From Cocos nucifera (Eukaryota > Streptophyta > Magnoliopsida > Arecales > Arecaceae), in NCBI GenBank assembly GCA_006176705.1, contig QRFJ01000021.1, positions 1,439,208 to 1,503,207 on the forward strand: 64,000 bases of DNA, read 5' to 3'. Made by a program: the position numbers and the translations under genes. Positions 35,471 to 47,400 of this stretch are shown here, in pieces; the stretch's first letter is position 1; each line of letters starts with the position of its first letter. The notes under the pieces were generated by a model. That model was not told where the DNA came from. It was given only the letters and a program-made list of their open reading frames with translations, and searched no databases.

Positions 35471-38400
35471 TCAATATTCTTTTGCTTTCCTCATGCAATG
35501 ATATTGGACACAAGAAATAGAGGACCCTAAACCAAACACCAATTTTATTTCCCTAAAGTACCCCTAACTCTAGCTGATCCTTAAGTGGCTAGAAAGAAGT
35601 AAAATGAGATGCAAAAGGGTTTGACAAACTTGTACAAATGGCCGGTAGGGTGGGGCATTGGTCATGCACTCCCTGTATTTTCCTTATTTAAAAAAAAACC
35701 ATCTGGGCCACTAAGGCCCACAACTTAAAACCCTAGCTAAGTTGGCACTTTTAAGTTAAATTGCCACATCTATGATAATCTAAACTTTTCATAGATGAGA
35801 TTAGATAATTTAATCTTAACAAATAAACTCAATAAACATCAAAATAATGACTAAAACTGAAGATAAAACCTAATAAGCTGAAAATTTAAATGATTCCTTC
35901 AAACTTGATCAAAAAAATTTGATTGCATCAATACCTTTTACCACAATGCATAAAGCTCAATGTTCCATCCTTTGAACTGCAAAAATATTGTGGCCTGCAC
36001 ATTAAAATGCATGCTGAACAGGATATTTTCAATATGTAGCTCCCATTGACATTCATGATCCTATCACTAGCAAGCTTCGCTGTGATGGGTTTTCTTTTTA
36101 ATTTTTATCTAATTCAATAAATGCAGCCAAAGTTCTGGCATATAGGCACCTATTTGTATTTAAGCGTTAAATCTGATGCAGTCAAAGTAGGGGGTTGTGT
36201 TTAAAGTTGTGATTTCATGCACAGGCATCTAGCGACTGCTCATGGTAATATAACTAGTGCTTAGAACTTAGATTTTGGACTGATTTAACTATTTTCTGTG
36301 AAAACCTAATTAACCTGCTCACTTGGCACTGAAATGCCAGCACTCAATAGTATGAAAGTGAGAAATGTGGTGCAATATGTCACTGGATTATATTGTTTGT
36401 ACTTATCACTAATAATTATTATTGCTATAGTTAATATTGCATATGATGTCAAAAATCTGCACTGCTGGGTCCTATAATGATGTCATAGTTGTGGCTATGC
36501 AGCGGGAATACATACGTGGAATCAGTGCTTGGAACTTTAATCTGGAGGACTTGAAAACTCAGGCTGCTCTTGTAAGGAAGTCCACTTTGAGTTTGATATC
36601 AGCACTAATTGAATAGTTGTCATGTCTTAAATGGGATCAGTTGGAGGGAAAGAAGATAGTTGAAAGGTCTTAACATTTCTCATTGTGCTTTTGTTTGCAG
36701 ATTGAGTCTTCAGATGAGATAGTCCACTCAGAAGATGTAGATAATAACCACAAGCTAAAGGATGATTGTGATGGTGTTGATTTTTCACAACAGGTTCTGC
36801 AATCTGAAAGGGCTAACCATTATAGCATCACAACTTCTAAGGAGGTTTAACTTCTATGACCATCTTCTTCTGCCTTCAAATGTTGTTTCATCCATAGTTC
36901 ATTATTCTTCTGAATGTTCTAACAGCTTTTTCCCTGCCTGCTCTCTTAGGGTGGACCAGAAGATATTCAAGATTTGGAAGGTCCATTTTCCTCCGCATTT
37001 CCCATTCATCCTCTTCAGGCACTCAAGTATGTGTATATAATCAGTTGGATACAATTAGTAAAATGCATTTGCTTCATACTGAGACATCCTTAGGGTCTAT
37101 TTGGATGTTCCTATAGGATTGAGCTTAAAATCCTGTAGAAAATGGGCCTGTTGACCCATTTGGGTTACATTTTCTAAGAGCCTGTCAGCCCAGATTCGAG
37201 CCTTTGGGCTGCGGGAAGAAAAAAAGAGACCTATGGAGGTCTTTTTCTTTTTCTCATAGGATTTGGGCTGGGTGGTGTTTCGTTGATACAGGGCCATGCT
37301 TAAATAGACGGTCCAATCGATGAATCCTACAGAATTTTCAGTCTAAATCTTGTAGGAATATCCAAACATGCCTTTAATGTTAATGTTCACCACTTGGAGC
37401 TTAAGGGCCTTTGGCCAAGCTTTTGAAGAGAAAAAAGTATTTTTTTTTCAAAAAAGTGCTTATTTTGAAAAAAAAAATGTTTGGCCAAGCTTATTTTAAA
37501 AAATAATATGCTTTTGAGTGGTAGCAGAAGCAGTTTTTCTGCTGCGGAGAAAAAGTAAAAAATTGGAGCTTTTCCTTGGAAATAGAAGCAGAAGCAGAAA
37601 ATTAATTTTTTTATGATAAAAATATTCTTACTCAAAATTATTATTTATCATAGCTACCTCTATTTATTTTCACTTAACCCTTCCATTATTTAGTGAATGA
37701 TATATTTTGATACATGTATATTATCATATAAAAATTATTTAAAATGTTCAATATGTATTATCTTTGATTCAATTGAATTTATATTGATTGAAATTTGAAT
37801 ATATTTTTTATTATTTTATTTTTATTTTAATTAAATAAAAAATTAAAAAAATAAATTAAAATTAATCAGAATGAATATTTAAAATTATTTATTTATTTAA
37901 ATAATATTAATTATAAAGTAAATTTATACATGTCTTTTTTTGTAATTTGATAGTCAAAAGTATTTTTTTTTTTAAAGATTTGCCAAACATAAACTGCTTC
38001 TCAAATATTGATAAAAGTACTTATCAAATGATTTTGCTAAACACAAACTGCTTTTCTCTCACAACACTTTTTCTGAAACTCTATTTGAAAAAAAAGTGAT
38101 TTCAAAATAAGCTGATTTTCACAGCTTGGCCAAACAGGCCCTAAGACAGTTGCATCTAAACAGAGAACATGATAAAAATATGTCCAAAACTTTCACATTA
38201 AATTAATAAGGTGTCCATGAAATTATCGCTTGGACAGATGAGCACAGTTGTATGAGGTATAATGTCAAATAATATGTGCAATATGTACACATATTGCAAA
38301 AGAGAAGGGAATATTTTGTTGGAATCATCCTTCCTGCTTCCTATTCATCTCAAATAAGCTGCTTAAACTTTGGTAGCTTCCCCCATTGCACTTCTACTTG

Positions 38401-41400
38401 GTGGGTCTTACGTGCAGCTTAGCAGGGCATGCGCATGTGTGGGAGTGCATGCCTAAGTGAATGCGGTCTATAGGGCTCAGGGTGTAATACACATAGGGTG
38501 TGCATGAGTAGTTTGTGTGTTACACAAGTTATCTAAATAACCTTCCTTTTATTCCTATGCTCTTAAAAAACACTAGTGTATCTTTAATTCAGCATCAAAT
38601 TTGCCATCATTACTCTGTGCGATTGTCTTCATCAATGCATTTTATATGCACTTTCTATTTACAAAAGCTGCACTTCTTTGCCTTTTTATAGGTGTGTGTG
38701 AGAAAGGGAAGGGCCATTTAGGGTAATATACGCTTCTATACAAAGTTCTTCCATCCACCCTATGACTTACTAGCCTACCTGTTAAAGTATGTAGTTTTGT
38801 GTATATAATTATAGCATCAAATGTGCCATCGTTACCGTGTAAGGTCATCTTCATGGCTGCATATAATTCACTCTTTCTATCAAAATACTGCACTTCTCCA
38901 CTTTAAAGTGTATGTGAGTAAAAGGAAGGGCCATTTAGGTTTATCCAGGGTTCACCGAACCATTTCGAACCAGATGATTCTGGACGTTCGGAGCCGTGCT
39001 GGCAGCAAACTGGGACAGCTTGGCCGGACAAATCGGAACACTTGAGAAGGGAGAGGGAAAGAAAGGAATAGAGAGAGGGGATTCCGCCACCAGAGGCCGA
39101 CAGTGGCCTGTTAAGGCCGTCGAAGGGCTATAGAGGCCTCCACAGCTTAATGTCGCTCGATAGGGCCTTTAATCAAGAGAGAGGGATAGCAACGGTACTG
39201 GAGGAAGGTGTAGTCGATGGAGAGGGCGTTGGATGGCTATCATGGCCGCTGGGTGGCAAAAAATGCGCCAGTGGAGCTGCAACCGTGGAGTAGGGGTGAC
39301 AGCCCCTATTCAGTCATTGCGTTTTTTTTTTAAAAAAAACGATGATAAATAGTGAAGCTGGCAATGGATTTGTCGACTTCACTCATTATTTAAGGATTTT
39401 TTTTTAAAAAAAAATCCTAGAAATAGTAAAATCGGTAATGGGTGTGCCGGATTCAGTAAGTCGGTAATGGGTGTGTCGGCTTCACTTAAGTGAAGCCAGT
39501 AATAGGTGTCTCATTGCAGGCTTTACCATGGTTGGGGTTTTTTAAAAAAATCCCGTGAAATAGGGGTGATTGCTTCTGTTTCACATCTATGGCATCGCAG
39601 GCCGCGATTGCATCATCCGACGGCTACGGTAGCCTCTTCGATGGCTTCCCCTCCCTCTTTTTCTTTCCCTCCCACCTCTCTCTCTCTCTCTCTCTCTCAA
39701 TCGAGAATTGGAGGAAGCGGAGGCCTTTGTGGCCCTTCGAGCATGCCTGCGGCCCGTTTGTTGCCACCGCCGACATATCCTCCGACCATCCTCTTCCTCC
39801 CTCCGCCTCCCCCTCCCCTCTCTCTCTTTTCCTCTTCCTCGGTTTCCTTCTCCTCTATGTTGGTTGGTGCCGATCTGGTCTGGTACGGACCCATACCAAC
39901 TCATACTATTGGCCAACCGGCACAAGTCCTGATTCCCATTCCACCTTCCTTGGGTTTATCTATATGACTGTATCTATATGAACCTCCATCCACGCTACAT
40001 GTGTACAAGCCAGATGGGGGAAAAGACTTTTGCACGCTACCAAATTTAGAGATGGCAATAATGGAAACCTAAACTATTAAATATGAGATCGAGGTTTTAA
40101 GATGCATACTAGGCCTTTTTTATATTTGCTAACTTGTCCTAATTCGTAAAATTGAAACACTATTTTTGGCTGGTAAAACCGCTAATTTGGGGCTAGGCAA
40201 GGGGTCTCCAAAAGATATGATTTTTTTATTTTATAGAAATTTTAAACCCTTTGAGTCATCTTAGATGATTTAGTTCCATTTGGCAACCCCATCTTTGAAT
40301 TTGGTAGTGTATGCAAACTCTTTTCTCACCATCCTGTGTCTATTATAACTCTTTGTTATATTAAATGATTTAGATAACCAGTTTGTCCATGTGATTTGCC
40401 ATTCCAAAACACAAAATTGACTTCCGAAGCTTTTTTTGTAATTAAATAAATTAGGAGAAGGCAATAAATGCTATGCTGGCCTGGTGCTAGATGCTGATAC
40501 TGGTGCATTATGGCTGGCACTTGAAACCATGATAGTATGTGTAGCTTCTTTCAAACACTTACCTGCTTAGCTCATGCATATTCTTTTCTTATGGAAGCTT
40601 GGTGGCATCATTAAATTAAAAATATTGCAGTAATACTAACTTCTACAATAATGTTAATTAATGCAGAGGTTGTTTTGATGTTTGTGAGGACGATACTAGT
40701 GCTACCAGTGCTGATTGGAAGGGGCAGTCAACTTCAGAGTCCATACTCCCTTTGCAGCAGTCATTACAGGTGGAAGATGTCAGAACTCACAGGTGTAATG
40801 GTGAAAATCTGGAAAGAAGTAGTTCTGAACCAACAGATATCAACATTGTTGGACGCCAGAAATTCTCAAGTGGTTCCCTTTTACCAGAGCATGTTCTTTC
40901 TCCTTATAGAAATAATAGTGGGCATATTGACAGGTAATTCTATACTTTGGGAGCTCATTTCTGTTGTTTATAATAGGCAGTCTTGATTCATTTTGACTAT
41001 TCTTTTCATTTGTGTGCTACTGGTTGCCCATGCTTTCTGCCTTCTTTTTTGATTCTTATAATTCATGCCCATTTCAATACCATTATTCTAGTTCATAATT
41101 ATGTTTAACACCGTGTTGTTGGTACCAACTAGTTTCAGCTATGTCTATGGTCATATTAGGCACTTGGCAGGCTATGTTCCCTTTTCTTTTCTTGATGTGT
41201 TGCAGATTAACTTGTACAATCAGCGCAAGAATATAATCCAACTTCCATAAGTTTTTTTTTTTTCTCTTGTTATAGTTCTTAGTATCTGCTAGCTTAAAAG
41301 TTTAAATTAACATTTGTAGCACTTAACATGGAGAATTAGGACGAAACTGATTTTTTTTTGATAACATGTTTATACAGCAAATTATGAAAAATGTCAGTGT

Positions 41401-44400
41401 GGAAAGTAGGACATACCAAGGTAGCACTGGTCCAGCATATCTGAATAGCTCATCTAGTTTTTTCATGCTGTGCGGATTGGCATGCCAAGTGTTGTAAATC
41501 ATGCCCATCATTAAGGCCAAAATGTCATTAGTTTTGTTCGAATATAACATAGAATGTGTAGTACTTCTTCCTACTTCTGTTCAGTGAAACAAGGTCTTTA
41601 CACTTCTTTAGTTCATTCACTTTGATATGTGAATTTTCACATAATTGCAGATGGCCCATTATTGAGGGCTATTGTGACTATTATATATGTTTGTCACTGA
41701 ATTCTCAGTTTTTGCTTTCCAATATCTGATATATTTTTTTTTCCATTCTACTATGCTACATTTTTGAGGTTTTGTAATATGTCAGGGATGATTTACAGCG
41801 GAAATACCAGCCTGAAAGGAATCATAGTGGTCCCCTGTTACATGGCCAAATGAAAGATCCACATAATGTTACGTCTGGTATGACTTGCATGCACTCATCT
41901 GTTTACAATGTACCTTCTTTTTTTCTTTTATTTTGGGTTAAGTAGTCTTGTCTTATACCATTGAAAATTTGTCTGAAGATGTTTCTCGTCAAATTTTTTT
42001 TTTTACTTGAAATAAAATTGCTCTGACGTTGCAGCAACTTCACATGAGGAATCATCAGAAGGAAAAATTGTCCAACGTAAGGGGCGGTTCAAGATTATGT
42101 CTGCTGATGTGGGTCCCAAGGTACTTAAGTATTATATTCTGCTGTTATCTATAAATATTGGAATAAAAAAATGGCAGTTTCATGCTTTAGGTCGTCAAAC
42201 ATCTGATGTTTTTTGTTGTCATGGCACAAGCAATTTTCCAGGGAAGGTAGGAGGGGGTAGTAATGATAACATAGTTTTTTGATTACTGATTCATGAATTA
42301 TGATGAGTGATTTTATTGGGTCACAAGTTTGGTGGTTCGCATCCTTTATTCTCCCTTTCTAGCAAAGTGCAGCATCAATTGATCAAATAGCAAGAACTTG
42401 ATCAAGAGCAGGATGCTAAGTATAGTTACGTATTGGGCTTATATACAAGAGGACCACCAAGGAGGAATGGGTTATTTTATCAAAGGTTTGAAAGAATCTT
42501 TAATATGTACGAGGCATGCAAAATTTGATTCTGGATTGGAAACTGGGCCAACCTTTGGCTTATGAGACAGCTGCTGCTGCTGGAAAATACAACCAACCAA
42601 CATATTAAAGCACCTTAAAAACCCTTAGTTTATCAAATTTTGCTGCTCTAAAAGTAGAGGACCTGGAAATAGAACCTTGCTGCAGACTAATTTGTGGCTG
42701 TTATCCGAATTATGTTGGGGACCTGAGATAACATCACCGGAAGAATAGCTTCTGCAGCAAGGACATTCCTATGGAAGTCCTGCAGAGATAATTGAGGACA
42801 TCCATTTGCAGTCTTTTTTAACAAAACATATGTATATATGCACTTTTGCTGGCTTATTTTTTAGTTTTGATCATGTACTGCAAAATTAAGGTGGTTTCAC
42901 TTGTTAAATGAAGATTTTGGTTAAGAAAAGTATCTGGGCGTTTGCCAACTCATGTGAACAGTTTAGTTGACAATTGTCTTGACTTTGGTTTTATCATTGT
43001 ATTTCTTTTATTTTTCTTCTTTGAGAATTTTCTTGTTTGGATCTTTATGATGAAAGAAAAGAATAATTTGTCTTGGTCAAAACCAAATTCTTATTGTAGT
43101 TACAATCTTATGTCTCATGATCCTTTGCATTTGTTGTCAATTAGGTATCTCCGGTAGCAAACTGTGTGGTCAATCCAGTTGGTGGAGCACCAACAAAATC
43201 TACAGTCAGCACTGCTTCACTTCTTCCAACATTGCAATTTTTATTGCAGCAAAATGCTATGCAAAAGGTGTGCTACTGAGTACTTGTACGATCGATGGAT
43301 ATCTGTCCTTAGCATTTTATATTTCTATATATGTTGTTGGCAGGAACAACTGATGAAATTGATCAAGTGGGTGGAGCAAACATCTGGTATGTTTGGAGGA
43401 CCTTTTTCATTTCTTGTTTGCAATATTTATATATGTGTGTTAAGAACATCATGCTCATCTAACTGGATCTCATAAAAACAAAGCACCCAGTCCCACACTA
43501 GCTGAGACTCTAGTACCGGAAATAAGTTCCTTCCAAGCAAGCACATAATGCAATGCCCCCATAACAAAATTGATTCTTACACCTCCAATGAAAACACATA
43601 TTCACAATGTTCAGTCAAATGAAAACATACTTAAGGTATCTGAGGACCATCTGAGGAGACAAGATTTTGAAATTATCAACCATTTCTACACATGGAAGAA
43701 CATCATGTTGATCTAACTAGATCCTTCAAAACCAAAGCACTCCATAGGAAACTTTAGCACTGCGTTTGGCAACAAGTTCCTTCCAACCAAGCACATAATG
43801 CAATCCTCTCATATAAATTGATTCTACCACCTAGAAGAAAAACACAAATTCACAATGTTGAGTAGAAATGTACTTAAGGTATCTTGTGCAAATAGAGGAG
43901 ATAAAAGTCCGAAATTATCAACCATTTCCCTACTCAATGCAATAGTGTTCATGAAAGTAGAATAATATATTTTTTTTTCAAAGCATATACAACTATTAGA
44001 TTTTGTTGACATCATCATTCTCATCTAAATAGATCCCCTAAAACCAAATCACCTAGTCCAACACTCTAGCTGAGACTCTAGCACCAATCCGACAAGTTCC
44101 TTCCAAGTAAGCCTTGAAGGTTTATACTCCCTTCCAAGACTCACAAGGACTGCCTTTGAGAGTTTGAAAATCACATTGGTGACCTTGGTGACTCTGATAT
44201 CTACTTCGAAAGTCGACCTCCGAGAATCTAATACCTCCTTATGGAGTCTTCAAATCCCTCCAAAGGTTGAACCTTGACACTTCCATGAATTCTGCTCCCA
44301 TAAGGATTCCACAGATTCTATTCCCTTCAAGACCGATGCATCCTTCCAAGGTCTTTGATTACTCCTATTGACGCATATGCAAAACATTTCCACTGCTCTC

Positions 44401-47400
44401 CTCTACTCATACTTCATGCTCTGATTTCACTAATGAATCCTAATCTGAATGTTGACTACCAAAAAGATACAAATGGAAAACCTTCAGATGTGTGTCTATT
44501 TAACCTCTGCAGCCACTAGTTTATCCAATGCCTAATATTTTCATGCCTGACATCATCCATATTGTTTGTTCTTTCAACAATTTGGTGGAGTTACCTTATA
44601 TAAAACTTAATCCCATGCTGAACACCTAATAATATTGATTAAATTTATTACAGAGTAGCTGTTATAGTAGGACAACTCATAACAATGACAAGGTCTTTTG
44701 TTGTCAGCACTATTTGGCTTTGGGTTTGCACCTGGCTTCACATCTGCTGGCTTTGGTAGGGGAGGGTTGATATGAGCAGGTGCAAAACCAAAGTCAATAC
44801 CATTATTTTTAACTACAACTCAACTTAACTAAGCCTTAATCCCAAATTAGTTGGGGTCGGCTACATGAAACCTTTTACTCTATTATGTTCTATTTAGGAC
44901 CACACTTTCTAAAAGATATAGAGGTTCAAGTCCTTCTTTACTACTTTATCCTATGTGATTTTTGATATACCCATGCCTCTTGTTTCTTCATGTATCAAAT
45001 CACTCCTTGTGCATCCTCAAGCCACATTGTACATGTCTACAACATCCAAGTTGTCCTCTTAATTTATCCTACCTTTTCATGAATGACTTTATTTCTTGTT
45101 CTATCTTTTCTTGTATATCTATATCAACATTCTTATTCCGGCGATGCTCATCTAGTGCACATTGTTTCTGAACTACCGAACATTCTGTACCATAAAGCAT
45201 AGGTAGTGTTATAGCCGTCCGATAAAATTTTTTTCTTCGACTTGGTAGATATTCGATATTCATATAATATCCCAGTTGTACTTCTCTATTTTATCTAATT
45301 TGTTTTAATCCTATGGATAACATGCTCTTCAATCTCCCTTCATCATGAATAATTGATCTCAAATATCAAAAATAATCATTTTTAAGGACTTCGTGATCCT
45401 CAATTTTTACCGTATATCTATTTTTAATTTTACTAAAATTATATTTCTTGTATTTCATCATGATCTTATGTGACCTAAAATCCTTGGATTCGAATACGCT
45501 CATCCATGATTTGACTTTATGATTAATCCCAACTTTAGTTTCATCCACTTACATTATCATCCACAAATAGCATGCATGAAGGAATATCATCCTTAATATG
45601 CTTAGTAAGCTCATCTATAACTAGCACAATAGGTAAGGATTTAGAATAGATCTTTGGTGTAAACTTTTGTAACTGGAAACTCATTAGTACTATCACTAGT
45701 AGTTCTCATGGTAGTAATCGCTCCATTGTACATGTTCTTAATCACATGATCATATCTAATGAAAACTTCTTTTTCTTTCGTAACACCTACAATAAGATTT
45801 CTTTGGGGACTTTCTTTATATGCTTTTTGTAAATCAATAAGACCCATATGAATATCTTTTTATTTTCTCTATATTTCTTCATGAACCTTTGAAAGAGAAA
45901 AATAGCTTCCATGATTGATTTTTGTGGCATAAAATCAAATTGATGCTCTGATATTTTTATGTCATACATATTTATGCTCGGTCACCTTTTTCTAAAGTTT
46001 CTTATTGTGACTTATGAATTTAATAGCATAATGGTCAGAATAATTTTAAATATCATATTTATTTTTCTAAATCAGTACTGTAGTTTTCTTTTTCCATTTG
46101 TTGGGCATCTTGATATTTAATGTCTTATTAAATAAATTAGTCAACCAAGTTACTCTTGCATCACCTAAACACTTCCAAATGTCGATAGGGATTCTATCAA
46201 GTCCAACCACTTTTTCTATTTTCATTTTTCAATAGCATCTTTTATCTAAAATAATCTAATTCTATGGGTATATTTGACATTTATATCTTCAATGGAACTA
46301 GTGGGGCATCTTAAATCATTTACGTGACTTCATTGAATAGCTTATCAAAATAACATATGCATCTTTGTTTGATCTCATCCTCCTTGAGCAAAAACTCTTT
46401 ATTTTCATCTTTGACATGTTAAACCTTAGTCAAGTTTCTAATTTTCCTTTTTCTTAGTCTTTAATCTTGGAGATATCTACATCCTTGTCCTTAGTTTCTA
46501 ACTCATGATATAACTCTTAATATGCTTTGAATCTAGCCTCTTGTACCACCATTTTAACTTCATTAATAAAAAAATTATTATTTTTCCTCCCAATAAAATG
46601 GCCCTGGTTTAGATTGATGCCCATGCATGAACATATACACCTGCCAACCACACCATGCACATACATGCATGCACTCACACAAAAGTTAACAGAATTTTGA
46701 AAAATTTCTTCCATGAGATTTATTGCTGAGTTATTTAGATTTTGGTCAAAAGCAATAAGTTACTTACTGCTATGTATCCTATTCTGGTCAAGAAAAAGAG
46801 TTTTGTGTAAGTCCTGAGGCATTAACACTAATTTGCTTAAGTGAATCTTTTTGTGAATAAAAATTGGTATCTAAATATGAGTGCTTTGATTTCAAACTTG
46901 GCAAATGCCAAATGTGTCACCCTCCTTATAGTTATGTTGGCACGTAGAAGCTGATATTGTTTATCATCTATATTTATATCTATGTGCATCTGTATGCATG
47001 TCTTTTACTAGTATCTTTATGCATATATATTTCAATGTGCATGACTTTGTAATTTGGAATTTGCCGTTTGAACAGGTTGTCAGACAAGTATTTGTGATGT
47101 AGGCACTAGTGATTTACCACAGGTATGGTCTTGCGCTACATAGCATTAGAAATATATATTGTATTGCATGTCAGAGGAAACCTTTAGTTACTACATCCAG
47201 CTGTATTCCAGAACTAATCATGTGCAATTTTAATTCTAATTGCAGATATTTTGAACTTGTGAGTTTTTTTTTGTATCCATGCAATCATTCTTTTTTATCC
47301 GTCTATTTGAGCATTTGATAACCTATGCCACCCATCATCTCATGTGAGAGCATGAAGCATCCTTGTTTTCTTGTTTGTTTTTCTTTTTTCTGGCAGTCTG

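Noticed and set aside
39506..39981. Overlapping Pro/Ser-rich and Arg-rich ORFs of 110-150 codons on both strands
   Set aside because: All six frames are open because of CT-rich composition inside an intronic repeat; no domain and no conserved motif.
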